Positions 1 to 10,211 of a DNA stretch of 64,000 nucleotides are shown here, one piece after another; positions within the stretch are counted from its first letter, which is position 1, and each line of letters starts with the position of its first letter. Location of the stretch: positions 277,501 through 341,500 of the forward strand of contig JAGFBZ010000176.1 of NCBI GenBank assembly GCA_018398805.1, read 5' to 3'. The notes under the pieces were generated by a model. That model was not told where the DNA came from and did not search any database. It saw nothing but the letters and a program-made list of their open reading frames with translations. A program made the position numbers and the translations under genes. The DNA comes from Hirundichthys speculiger. Taxonomy: Eukaryota > Chordata > Actinopteri > Beloniformes > Exocoetidae.

Positions 1-570
1 GCTTCGGACTGATGGATCTCAACCCAGCAGCAGTAGCCAAGCTAAGATCACCTCTGGTAACTCTGGTAAGTAGCTATCCCGCTGCCTATGTGCTTCTTTG
101 TAAAACACGCTATAACATTAGCGCTATGCTATTAAACGAATGCCTTCTGCATTACATTTAGAAGATGACCGTGACGAGAGAGAGAGTCTGGCTGGTTCAG
201 AGGCTGGAAGACATGATTATTTTTCTGCTATCAATTTTTATTTTTGAGTGCTTAGTGAGCTCATATATCCTTTTAAAAAGGAGATTTTTTTTAATTTCTA
301 TTTGGAAAAATCTGTTAGTAAAATGTTAAACATTCTTGTGTATTTGCACAGTTACATATTACAACAGTTAACACGTTATCCAGGCTTTGGGCCTCTTTTG
401 ACCTCGCTGTTGAGTTTGTAAGGTCGTGACTTCTAAGTAAAAAAAAATGATGCTAATAAAACTGTTTTGTTCTCCTATTTGCCTAAATTAGAATCGATAA
501 AGAATCGAATCGTTAAACAGTATCGATAATGGAATCGGAATCGGAAAAATCTTATTAATTCCCATCCCTA
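1..570 (+). mobile_element. hAT-type non-autonomous element, family A, left end outside window
   Basis: This stretch matches the right two thirds of the complete element at 57949-59126, with only scattered substitutions and one internal gap of about 85 bases near position 230. It ends at 570 with the terminal motif cccatcccta, the inverted counterpart of the tagggatggg start seen in the complete copy. The left terminus, and any zinc-finger exon, lie before the window. Family assignment rests on the 8-bp duplication seen around the other copy. Confidence 0.8.
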
Positions 571-1630
571 ACCAGACCTCCGCTGGAGACTTTTTTCTTT
601 CTGCTTTGAACTGCTGATTGGTTGGAAATCCTGCTGTGTCTTGGTCCTCATTCAAGAAAAAAAAAAAGAGAGAGAGATCCTAGCAGATATAAAAATGAAC
701 TTTAATCTGCTCTGGACCTGGGAGCAAAACTCGGTACCGGCGCCTGTACAGCAGCAGGGCCCGGCCGGTTCTCGGCCGGTTCTCTGCCGGGGCCGCGCCC
801 TCCTTCAGCTCTCAGATTTATTGCCGAGGGCCCTTCGTGGTCACGAGGAGCTGGCGGGAGCAGAGATTCACCCCCTCGATGTCCTTAAACAGAGGTGGTG
901 AAAGACGGAGCTGAGCTGCAGACAAGAGATACCAGATTTCAGCAGATCCTCTCCTTGGTGACGGCCATCTGTCGCCGCCTCAGAGCAGCTGCTGCCCAGC
1001 AGATGTTGCCTGGTTATAAATTCACCCTCGTGCCAGCAGGCAGATATCGGCCTTCCCAGGAAGCATTTCATAATCCGTCTCTGTTTTCTGTGGGAGCTGC
1101 CAACCGGCCAGATCCCTGAAGACCAGGATGCAGGTATAAAGGTGCAGGTTTTATATCACGATCACAGGACATAAAACAACAAAAAAAAACATGCACCTTA
1201 ATGACTGTTTATTGGAGGGAGTCCAGATCCAGTCCTGCTTCGGTGCACCTGATTCAGGTGAACGGGTCCACACCTGGATGACACGCCGGTGACGATCCAT
1301 TCATTTGAATCAGGCAGGAAAACATCTCAGACCCTCCAGACGGGACGGTCACTGCAGCAGTACGAGACGCTGCGTAAATATGACCTGAAACCGTCGACGA
1401 CGCTCGCAGGCCGCCAACAAAACAAAAACGGAGCTCTTCCCCATCTGAGAGTTCAGCTGAGAATAATCTGCTTCTGCCAATCGTCTCATCTCTTCCTCTT
1501 TGGGGATTTTTGAAAACATTTACACGAAATGACACGATCTTTCTTTAAGTCTTTTCTCACGACTGCGACATCCTCCTCACGGCGACTGCTGCCGTCACAC
1601 CGAGTGGAAAAGTTGCTTTTATTGGCACTA
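571..1630. other. No recognised feature
   Basis: Short open frames occur on both strands but none shows a domain I recognise. Composition is ordinary and nothing here is repeated elsewhere in the window. Confidence 0.5.
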
Positions 1631-2574
1631 GGGGCCCCTGATCTTGCGCCAAACCTCCTAAAGCTGCTATTAAGGGATAGCAGGTAGCAGGAGGGGCGTT
1701 CCCCCGCAAAGAACGCAATCTTCCACCTCCCAAAACCTGTGATCTTACCTGCAAAAACCACTATATTATGCACACATTATGCATGGGGGTGGTTAGGGCG
1801 TTCCACCTGTTTAACCAATCAGTGCGTCAGCAGCCATTGCCTTTAAGAGCAGGTTGCGCTAACCGCTAACTGCTATGGAGCGTCTTTTCACCCAGATCAG
1901 AGCAGCTCGTCTGGGACTCTGCTGTAGAGCTTCCTCCTCTTCCTTCCTCCTCCTCCTCTGCACTGATATATACATAACTAGCTCTAACTAATGTGGAGCA
2001 AATGATTTAATATTTTTTCTGAGCAGTTTGTTGAAACTTCTTGGAGTACAAAAGAAATGATAATGCTTGGCGGAAGTCTGCGCTCTCCGAGAGCGCAACA
2101 ATTCCCCTACATAGCGATTTACAGATTGCAATAAAATCCGCCATCTGAATCAGATCCGGATCAGCCTCTGAAATTTTATAGAGGTTTTCATTGTCAATAC
2201 CTGAGTGCAATTTAATGAGTTGTGGGCAATAATTAACGGAGATGTTGAGAAACAAAATTTCCGGCCCCATTGAGCGCAATGTTATCGAAAATTTGAAAGT
2301 GATCCAGAATCCAGGATTTCTCCCGGATCACCTCCCGGGTCAGACCACCCATTACCAATACCCAAAATCTGCGAGATACAGGTACCGCAAGATACGGAAT
2401 TCGTGGAAAGCGCAAGAGACACGCCCATTGCCGCGCCCACAATGGGAGTAAGGGAGTCGGCATAATGGGTAGCAGGTTTAGGAAGATTGCATTAGTGGTT
2501 GGCAGAGGCTCCTAAATCTGAGATTTGCAGGTAATGGGTAGCAGGAGGTGTAAGATAGGGCCCTTAATGTGCCC
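1631..2574. mobile_element. Possible PIF/Harbinger-type MITE, degenerate
   Basis: The two ends are imperfect inverted repeats: ggggcccctgatcttgcgcc at the left and, read on the other strand, agggccctatcttacacc at the right. They are flanked by CTA and TTA, which is close to the TWA target preference of Harbinger elements. Bases 2200-2330 resemble the other strand of 49560-49640, a dispersed repeat with a gttatcgaaaatttgaaagt motif, so that sequence is probably nested inside. No transposase is visible. The call is tentative because neither the ends nor the flanks are perfect. Confidence 0.35.
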
Positions 2575-3087
2575 AAAGCCCCCTGAAGTTTTACGCTCTG
2601 AAAGGGAAACGCCAGCGAGGCCAGACGTTAACGTCCGTGACTTTCATGGCTGATCATAGCGCACTTCTTTAGTAAATAAACTCAGCTAGTTTTTGATTTG
2701 AAAGCGTAAAGCGACCTTAAATTACTCCAGTACTTCTTCAAATAGTGGGGTTTGCCATTCCGAAACAAAGTGTAATTGCACATATACTACAGTAGGGGGC
2801 AGTGGCGCTCTCATTGTCGCAGTGTGCGTAGTGAGTATTAGCTATGTGGTGTAGGGTTTTTTTTTTTTTTTTGCATGGACGTGCACGCACAGAGCACAGA
2901 GCCATGAACAAACAGGCCAGGAAGAAATATTTAACGGATGAAATGAAAGGAGGAGAGAGTTAAGAGGAGGAAGTACGACGATGCTAATGTAGCGCTTGAC
3001 TTCACGGTGGGATTGATGCACTTTAGATCTTTACAAATTAAAAAACAATTTTAATGAAATTATTCTTCGTTATAAGTTGATCTATAT
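2575..3087. other. No recognised feature; a T-run at about 2857-2871
   Basis: I see no coding or structural RNA signature. A poly-T run interrupts otherwise ordinary sequence. Confidence 0.5.
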
Positions 3088-3992
3088 CAGTGGTTCTCAG
3101 CTGGTGGGTCGCGACCCAAAAGTGGGTCACAGACCCGTTTTCAGTGGGTCGTGGGCCTTTGCCTGGGGAAGGAAACGCTAAAAATTTTTAAAAAAGCGTG
3201 TCATTGATACTCCTTAACAGTAGATGGCAATAATGTCCTGTAATGTGAGTTGACACCCGCCAGTTCACACCATAGAAGAAGACCTGCAGAGTTTGTTTCC
3301 ATATGTTGAGCAGGTGAAACACAGATACAACGAAGAATATATGAGATATGGATTTTCTTATCTTGAAGACAAAGGTCAGTGATGGTTATTCAGATAAAAC
3401 TATATATTTTGAGTTCTTTTTGAAACTACTGCTCAGTGGTTGCAACTGTTTTATTTCATGTTTGTGCATAAAAGCACTGTTGAGTCTTAAAAATGTCTGT
3501 TACTGAAATGTTCTGATTGTTATGTCAGCTTTATGATTAATGCTTAAATAAGTGACTAGATAGTTTTAATAGGAAATTGTTATATATTCAGGAAGTGGGT
3601 ACTCAGCAAACGCTACATATTTAAGTTATTTTTGAAACTACTGCTCAGTGGTTGCACTGTTTTATTTCATGTTTGTGCATGTTGAGTCTGTTAAAAAAGG
3701 CTAAAATTACTGAAGTGAAGTGTTTTGGATTTAATTAAAATGCAGCTAATTGAGCATCAAAGGGAATATATTTTTAACTTGAAGTCATTTTGGTTCACCT
3801 AAAAACTTATTTTTTTTTTGTGTTAACCAATAAACCAAAGTGATATTCTATTCTATTCTACTATCTCTGATTCAAACTGCATGATCTTTTCATTCAATAA
3901 ATTAGAGAAGTTGTAAATGTTCCTTGATTTGGGTCACTCTTGTCATTAAGGGTGATGGTGGGTCCTGAAACCGGACCAGTTCAGAACCACTG
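3088..3992 (+). mobile_element. hAT (Charlie-like) non-autonomous element
   Basis: The element starts cagtggttctcagctggtgg and ends cagttcagaaccactg, so its termini are inverted copies of the CAGTGGTTCT-type end typical of Charlie-like hAT transposons. The flanking octamers atctatat and atccctta match at 5 of 8 positions, as expected for an old insertion. GGGTCGCGACCC near the left end is a perfect palindrome. An internal stretch (3405-3470) recurs nearly intact at 3620-3690, a short internal duplication. The transposase is gone except for the exon listed at 3314-3379. Confidence 0.75.
3314..3379 (+). pseudogene. First-exon remnant of a hAT transposase (ZBED5-like N-terminus)
   Basis: Translated, this 22-codon fragment reads with the core RYNEEYMRYGFSYLEDKG. 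It resembles the N-terminus of the ZBED5/SCAND3-like hAT transposases, in which a basic start is followed by a YxxFGF block and then the zinc finger. A splice-donor-like aaag/gtcagt lies directly after the ED-K codons, and the frame closes at TGA 3380-3382, so this looks like an old exon end rather than a random frame. No zinc-binding cysteines follow. It lies about 230 bases inside the left end of the host element. Family resemblance is from memory of the protein class and is moderate. Confidence 0.5.
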
Positions 3993-4270
3993 ATCCCTTA
4001 TTGTTAATAAGGAGACTGTGTTATGCAGAGGTTTACTTATAAGAACTTTAAAGACAATATCTATAGTCACAGTGGAGGGTGGGGGGGGGCAAAATGTTTT
4101 CTTCTTCTTCGGGGGGGGGGCTGCAGAAAATAATTGAATTACTGTAAAGGTTAAAGATTTTTTTTTTTCTGTTTTTGAATAAAAGAAAAAGCACTAATTA
4201 GTTAATGACCCATGAAGTGTCCACCAAACGTGCTTGATCATTTCTAAATTAACTCTACAGATGTTTGCAC
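3993..4270. other. Spacer with two G-runs
   Basis: G-rich runs at 4077-4090 and 4111-4120 flank a cttcttcttc stretch. Nothing else is recognised. Confidence 0.5.
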
Positions 4271-4476
4271 TAGGGCTGTCAAAGTTAACGCGTTAACGCG
4301 TGATTAACGCAAAATAATTTTAACGCAACTAATTTTTTTAACGCGCGATTAACGCGTTGCCGTTGATGTACAATAGTAGAGAGGAGAATAGGTTTAATGA
4401 GCCTTGGGCCCCGCCGTAGTTGTAGTCCTGTAGTCCTCCGTAGTCCTGTCAAAACAGGAAGCCATGCACTGACTTT

Positions 4477-4653
4477 GACAGTAGCTGGGATAAAAATGGA
4501 TACTTAGATACTATTTTGAATGGTAAGTTCAGCTTCAAAACCTTGCCTGATGGCTAACCCCACAAGATAAATGTTGTTTGTGTTTGCTGTCGATGTGAAT
4601 TTAGTTACCACCGGAATCTAAAATATCACTTGTCGGCTAATCACAGCGCCGCC
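4477..4653 (+). pseudogene. BED zinc-finger remnant of hAT transposase (ZBED1-like)
   Basis: The frame starting at 4477 encodes an FSFKTLPDG block, then one stop, then HKINVVCVCCRCEFSYHRN and LKYHLSANH. This is the pattern of a ZBED1-type BED finger: a Cys-x2-Cys pair followed by a YHR-NLKYHL helix and a final histidine. Compared with the family, a few residues between YHR and NLKYHL appear to be missing. BED fingers bind transposon ends or DNA. The rest of the transposase, including the RNase H-like core and hAT dimerisation region, is absent. The remnant ends just before a C-run of about 20 bases. It cannot be functional as it stands. Confidence 0.7.
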
Positions 4654-4672
4654 CCCCCCCCCCCCCCCCCCC
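4652..4672. repeat. Poly-C run
   Basis: About 20 consecutive C residues lie immediately after the zinc-finger remnant. Runs of this kind recur at 6711-6720, 17344-17364, 29479-29494 and, as G, at 50249-50267. Confidence 0.9.
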
Positions 4673-4823
4673 GTTTGAAGCAAACCACGAAAATATTTTG
4701 TATGAAGAACATAAGAGAAAACATTGAGTATATATATATACAATATATAATGGATTTTGGATTGTATCAATAAATAAACATGCATTTGTTTTGCATAAGG
4801 CAAGCATTTGTGTACTCTCATAT

Positions 4824-5400
4824 TAGGCAAGGCAACTTTATTTGTAGAGCACAATTCGTACACAAGGCAATTCCAAGTGCTTTACAGATGTATAAAATCA
4901 CAAGAAGGCAAATAGAATCATTCCATACAAGCATAAAAATAATCAATAATAAATAAAATTAATTAATGAAAAAATTAATTAAGTTAAAAATGAAGAGTGC
5001 AGATAAAATCCTTCCAGTCATCATCTGCACATCTAAACAGAACAGTTTTCAGTCTGGATCTGAACATTGTCAGAGTTCAGGTCTGTCTCACATCTTCTAG
5101 AAGACTGGTCCAGATTTTAGGAGCATAAAACTGAAATGCAGCTTCACCTTGTTTAGTCCTGACTCTGGACACCAGCAGGAGACCACTACCTGAGGTTCTC
5201 AGAGTCCAGGTTGGTTCATATGGATCTAACATGTCAGAGATGGACTTTGGGGCCATGAAGAGACTTGAACACAAGTAGAGCTGTTTAAAAGTCTATTCTC
5301 TGAGTGACAGGAAGCCAGAGACCTCAGGACTGGACTAATATGGTCATATTTCCTGGTTCTAGTCAGGAACTCGTATTAATAAGAGTAATACAACTTGAAA
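4824..5400 (+). repeat. Dispersed teleost-type repeat inside hAT family B copy
   Basis: This segment begins ggcaaggcaactttatttgt and continues with caattccaagtgctttacag, motifs that are widespread in fish genomes. It is absent from the family B copy at 10669-11783, so it was probably inserted later. I cannot assign a class: no tRNA-like promoter, tail or target duplication is clear. Confidence 0.5.
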
Positions 5401-5524
5401 AAGATCTGTATAAGGTAGATTTAGAACAGATAAAAATATGTGATTATTTTGCGATTAATCATGATTAATTATTGACAGTCATGCGATTATTCTGATTAAT
5501 TATTTTGAGAAATTGACAGCCCTA

Positions 5525-5970
5525 GTTTGCTCATATAACGGCCTGCATTTTCTTGTCTCGTTGTCTTTGCGCCGGCCAGTAAAGTCACGACAGCAGACTG
5601 TTTTCACCCGGCCATGGACCCCCAGAGAACCTTCCGGGCCTTTGCTCCATCGTAATATATGAACCCGCTGGCGGGGAAATAGATATCAAGTCCTTGAGCG
5701 GAGCGCTTTGTCCCGTCCCCGAGAATAGAAGATGAGATATGGCTCGTCGCTGCTGCCTCTCCTGCCGGTCGTACATCCAGACGTACGGTTCGTCCGAGCG
5801 AGGACTTTATTAGAAATGTGTGTACGAACCACGAGAGCGAGAAGGAAATGTTTGCCGAGAGGAAATGCATTCTCCCCCACTTACTGTGTCCACGGAGGAA
5901 TAAAAAGAAATGAAAATGACAACGAGTCATTGCGCTTAGGAGACTCTCAGTTGTCTCAGATGGCTGAAAA
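5525..5970. other. Single-copy sequence, no gene recognised
   Basis: No repeat copy elsewhere in the window. The frames that run from here into the CAA/CAG array are open only because that array lacks stops. Confidence 0.5.
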
Positions 5971-6293
5971 AACAACAACAACAACAACAACAACAAAACA
6001 GCAACAACAGCAACAACAGCAACAACAACAACAGCAACAACAGCAACAACAGCAACAACAACAGCACAACAACAACAACAACAACAACAACAACAGCAAC
6101 AACAGCACAACAGCAACAACAGCACAACAGCAAAAACAACAACAACAGCACAACAGCAACAACAACAACAGCAACAACAGCACAACAACACAACAACAGC
6201 AACAACAAACAAAACAACAGCAACAACAGCAACAGCACAACAACAACAACAACAACAACAGCACAACAGCAACAACACAACACACAACAGCAC

Positions 6294-6326
<33 letters not shown>

Positions 6327-6458
6327 GCAACAACAGCAACAACAGCAACAACAACAACAACAACAACAACAGCAACAACAAACAACAACAACAACAACAG
6401 CAACAACAACAACAACAACAACAGCAACAACAGCAACAACAGCAACAACAACAGCAAC

Positions 6459-6499
<41 letters not shown>

Positions 6500-6585
6500 G
6501 CACAACAGCAACAACAGCAACAACAGCAACAACAACAACAGCAACAACAACAACAGCACAAACAACAACAACAACAACAACAACA
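5971..6585 (+). repeat. CAA/CAG trinucleotide array
   Basis: About 615 bases consist almost only of CAA triplets with interspersed CAG, occasionally shifted by ACA or AAA units, so the phase changes several times. The frame is open on both strands for around 200 to 300 codons, which gives polyglutamine, polyasparagine and polythreonine blocks on this strand. The phase changes and the lack of any flanking coding domain argue against a gene. There is no long uninterrupted CAG tract. Confidence 0.95.
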
Positions 6586-6985
6586 TCCTACTGAAAAGCT
6601 TTGGTTAACAAATTAAACCCACGGGTGGTTGAAGTTCTGATCCGCAGCGCTGATTGGAACACAATAGCAATGTTGGTGTATTGATTCTGTTGAAATGTCA
6701 GCATTAGCACCCCCCCCCCCGTCTCAGTTTAGCGCTCGGTCCTGCTGACATTTGTTCAGAGGATCATCGGAGTTCATTAGATTTACGGCCAGACATCCCT
6801 GCGCAGAAGTTTCATGACAATCCTTCCAGAAAGACGGTGGGATCGATTCACGGGCCGCCGTAACCGTTAATGAAGTTAATTACAGGCGCTGACCCGCGGT
6901 GGAAAACAAGAGGATTATATGTTTTAAAAATATCTAAAACAAAGACCTTTTAATCATGTCCTCCATTTAATATCTGCCTTTAGAT
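6586..6985. other. Single-copy sequence; C-run at 6711-6720
   Basis: The stretch 6740-6910 is non-repetitive and contains several TAAT cores, including gttaatgaagttaattacag. It could be non-coding conserved DNA but nothing here proves it. Confidence 0.35.
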
Positions 6986-7782
6986 CAGGGGGGTCACTGA
7001 GGGCCACATCAGCATCACGGTTGACCTCAAAGGGCCAGATTGACAACATGAATGTAACAAAATGCAATAAAATGAATTAAACTGCATCTTATTATATTGC
7101 TAAATAACTGTTTCTGTATTTATTACGTATTAAAGTTTCAAATGTTTAACTCGTTATTATATTAAACTCAGGGTTTGTGGTTGTAAACCTGCTCTCGAAC
7201 AGGTGATGTTTACAGAGTCCGTTGCCATGGTAACGGACTCTGTAAACATCACTGAGAGTATCCGTTAGCTTGGTTTTAGAAGCGGAAGTGATTCTTTGTT
7301 TTTCTTGTGGGCTAAATTTAGCATACTTAGCTCCGTGTTTGCTGTCAAAATGGCGACGTAGATTAAACTCTTTCATGACTGACGCCGCCTCATAACACAA
7401 AAAAAGGTGTTTTTTCACCTTGAGGTACAAAGTTATATTCGTTTTCCCGTCGTTCATGAAACTTCCTTCCTTGTGCATCAATTTCTCTTTTCTTGGACAT
7501 GTTGGAGTTAGTTTGTAGAGGTTTTTCTGAAGTTAATCAGTTCTGAAAAGCGTCTTGATGTCTTGCTCATGGTGAGATACTGTTATCGTTGTGGGTGACG
7601 ACAAAATGCATTGTGGGAGATGTAGTTTATTGTCAATATGCGCTTTAAAGCGGCGTAAGCTTATTTTAAGTCTTAAAATATTGTTTTAAAATTAAAGCCA
7701 ATAATGCACAAGCTCTGGAGGCCCACATAAAATTACGTGGTGGGCCACATTTGGCCCGCGGGCCTTATGTTTGACACATGTG
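6986..7782 (-). mobile_element. hAT (Charlie-like) element with GTF2IRD2-type exon
   Basis: The left end reads caggggggtcactgagggcc and the right end ggcccgcgggccttatgtttgacacatgtg, a pattern common to fish hAT repeats whose ends read CAGGGGTGTCAAAC. Flanking octamers ctttagat and ctttatag agree at 6 of 8 positions. The coding strand is minus. A perfect inverted repeat at about 7208-7247 (acagagtccgttgccatgg and its complement) forms a 40-base hairpin inside the element. Confidence 0.7.
7146..7500 (-). pseudogene. Zinc-finger N-terminus of a GTF2IRD2/ZBED-like hAT transposase
   Basis: From the start codon at 7500 the first frame reads MSKKREIDAQGRKFHERREN. A frameshift near 7430 then moves to the frame beginning at 7481, which continues with SVMKEFNLRRHFDSKH and YAKFSPQEKQR. 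This is the order of the N-terminal finger in GTF2IRD2- and EPM2AIP1-like transposases, where a CxxC precedes (A/S)VxKEFNLRRHFxxKH. Only one of the two expected cysteines remains (FLCYE), so the metal site is damaged. The rest of the transposase is missing. The strong similarity of the helix block makes the family call fairly safe. Confidence 0.75.
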
Positions 7783-8268
7783 CTTTATAGGGTTAAAGTT
7801 TTGATTTAAGACCCTTTTTAAAATTTTTTTTTTTGATAACTGGGGCAACCAAAGCACCGTTCAAAACTCCCACTGATTCGGAAAGCACCGGTTTAAATCA
7901 AACGTAGGTCCAGAACGGAGAAGAATGTTGACATGCAGAACCTCACAAGAAACTTTCAGGTTATGTTCCCGTCAGTTCGGGAAGGAAAAGATCAACCCGG
8001 ACCTCTTAGAAGTAATTTTCCACGGGACTCAGGAGCCCCCGTTGCTATTTATTGTGCAGTACTGAGAAAAAGATATTTAGGATCCGAACCTCAACTCTCT
8101 GAGTTTCTGTAAAAGCTAGAACCAAACAAGGAAGCCAGTGTCGGCAGAAAATGTATAAATTCTGACCATATTTTATAAAAAAGAAGAATTTTTGATCTGA
8201 TTCGGGATATTTTAAGCGAACGATGCCTTCGAGCAGCTGTAAAGGACACCACTATTTTTGTACTGTAA
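7783..8268. other. No recognised feature
   Basis: Ordinary single-copy sequence between two transposons; no domain or RNA signature seen. Confidence 0.5.
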
Positions 8269-9494
8269 GGGCCTGATTTACTAAGATCCTAAATAAAGAG
8301 TACTAAATTGCGTGTGCACTGAAAAAGTTTGCGCGTGCTGTTGTGTGTTTTGCGGGTGATCAACTAAGAATGCTCGCGCAAATGATAACAGGTGCAAACC
8401 GCAGTATTTAAATGAGGTGTTGCGTGTCTTACGGTTTGCGCCATGGAGAGTCTGGATGGAAAGCAGGATAGACGCAAGCGCAAAATGAAATTTGACGAGT
8501 TGGAGTTAGAGATATTAGTGGAAGAGGCAAATAAACACATTCATGAACTTCAGCAAAGACATTTAAACATCACCAAAAGAAACGCAATATGGGAGAAAAT
8601 CTGCGATAGAATAAATGCAGTTGGTAAGACAAAAAGAACGGCAGATGAGGTTAAAAGAAGGTGGCAAGATATAAGGCAAAGAACTAAAGAAAAAGTGGCC
8701 TTTAATAAAACTTCGGTAAACAAGACAGACAGGTGGAGGGAAGAGATGCCTCTAACCAGGATTGAGCAGCAGGTGCAGCTCACCTTCTGGAGGAGCAGAT
8801 AACTGGGATACTGGGGTCTGACACGCTAGAGCCAACTGCAGAACAAGGTAGGCGCACAATAAGAAACACTTTTTTCTCCATGAAAACACGTGATTTATTT
8901 ATTATCACAAATAAAAAAATGAATGTGCCTCCTGTGGCAACCTTTTGCAGAATAATACTCGATTTAACATTCAAATAAAATATTTCTCCTTTTGCATGCG
9001 CTTGTGACCGGCTCCAAATCAACCCTTAAGTTTCAACTATCTGGTTTTCATTCATTCCAAACAAATTTACACGAGTCCGAAAGACTCTCTCTCTGCGTAT
9101 TCTTTGATTTTGGCGATGTCGCCTCCTTGCCACAATAACAGCAGCCGTCGGTGCGTAATGCTGGGCAGATTAGCACCTTCCTTTCGAACGTATTAAATAC
9201 AGACGCAATCACAATCCCCGCAATTACTTTCAGGGTTGGTAAATCTCATTGCGTGTGGTAAATGGACCTATTTGCATTTTCCCCTCCCAGTATTTAGCGC
9301 TTTCTGGCGGGTACGCCCCATATTGATTATTCATCAGAGCAAAAGTGCTAAATGAACAGCGTGTGCTATTTTGCTTATTTGAGAGGCGCAGTCCTCTTTG
9401 CACGCTGTTAGTAGATCAGCTTGCACATTGGTTTGCGGGTGGTGTCAAGTTTGCACACGTTTTTACGCACGCAAACCTTTAGTAAATCAGGCCC
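8269..9494 (+). mobile_element. PIF/Harbinger-type element carrying only the Myb/SANT-like gene
   Basis: The termini are near-perfect inverted repeats, gggcctgatttactaagatc at the left and ttagtaaatcaggccc at the right, flanked by TAA on both sides (8266-8268 and 9495-9497). A 3-bp TAA duplication with G-rich ends and an internal Myb/SANT-like gene is the signature of PIF/Harbinger elements, which normally encode a DDE transposase plus a Myb-like partner. No DDE transposase is visible in the 1.2 kb, so this copy is an internally deleted, non-autonomous derivative. Confidence 0.85.
8443..8847 (+). pseudogene. Myb/SANT-like DNA-binding protein of Harbinger type (frameshifted)
   Basis: The frame from ATG 8443 to TAA 8802 gives 119 codons. 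After a basic start, residues about 15-90 form a Myb/SANT-like domain of the NAIF1/MSANTD kind: FDELELEILVEEANKH, then NAIWEKICDRINAVG, then RTADEVKRRWQDIRQRTKEK. In Harbinger elements this protein helps bring the transposase to the nucleus and the element ends. The last residues of this frame are foreign to the family. From 8784 a different frame reads LLEEQITGILGSDTLEPTAE, which fits the expected acidic tail, and it stops at a good splice donor (caag/gtaggc at 8848). One small indel around 8779-8784 therefore separates two parts of one exon. The N-terminal domain itself is intact. Confidence 0.8.
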
Positions 9495-10029
9495 TAAACC
9501 TCTGACAGTCAGAGTAACTCTGAGTCAACATGTACGATAATTAAATATGCTGATGGCTCTGATTTTTTAGTCTCCTGTAAGACCGTGAGATGAGCCCGAC
9601 CCAGTTTCAGTTTCAGACTATCCTGTAACATGGACTCATATTTGCAACTTAGCATCTCCAGGAAAAAAAAAAAACCATAGATGCTTATTGACTTTGTTAC
9701 TTCACGACCACATCAGCTCTCCTGAACGGCACAGATGTTTTTTAGGCGAAATATTTAAAGATGAGTTGATTTTTGATGCCAACACTGACTCTGTCACTTT
9801 TTGAAATGTTTTACTTATCTCTTAAGGAGTTTGTTATATAACTGTTTCACGTAATTGACCGTGTATTTGTGCTAACTGCTGCTGTGAAACCACATTCAGC
9901 CCGTCATGTTTATTTTATCTACACGGAAAACAGAGTTTAGATAAGAGACGTTGAGGTTGTGCAGACATTTCCTGGATCATTAACTTTGTGAGAGTCCTCT
10001 CTGGTTTTTCAACCACATCTGCTCCACCT
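9495..10029. other. No recognised feature
   Basis: Single-copy sequence with an A-run at 9662-9673. No coding or repeat signature. Confidence 0.5.
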
Positions 10030-10200
10030 CTGCAGCTGCTTCACTCCTGCAGCTGTAACCTGCTCTGCTCCAACCTGCTTCACTCCTGCAGCTGTAACCT
10101 GCTCTACTCCAACCTGTTTCACTCCTGCAGCTGTAACCTGCTCTGCTCCAACCTGCTTCACTCCTGCAGCTGTAACCTGCTCTACTCCAACCTGCAGCTG
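10030..10200 (+). repeat. 39-bp minisatellite, about four units
   Basis: The unit cttcactcctgcagctgtaa followed by cctgctctgctccaacctg repeats about four times, with alternate units carrying ctac in place of ctgc. Each unit contains ctgcag and cagctg palindromes. The array abuts the reverse transcriptase fragment that begins near 10212. Confidence 0.9.
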
Positions 10201-10211
10201 TTCCACCTCTG

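Larger units (their letters stand above)
4271..5524 (+). mobile_element. hAT-type element, family B (TAACGCG family)
   Basis: The ends are tagggctgtcaaagttaac and, inverted, tagggctgtcaatttctc. Flanking octamers gtttgcac (4263-4270) and gtttgctc (5525-5532) match at 7 of 8 positions, the hAT hallmark. The subterminal region holds repeated ttaacgcg palindromes on the left and gattaatc-type repeats on the right. The same family occurs at 10669-11783. This copy keeps a zinc-finger exon (4477-4653) and has gained a C-run and a dispersed repeat (4824-5400). Confidence 0.85.

Noticed and set aside
5732..6616. Long Q/N/T-rich frame over the CAA/CAG array, and C/L/V-rich frames on the other strand
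   Set aside because: They are open only because the trinucleotide repeat lacks stops; phase shifts and lack of flanking domains argue against a protein.
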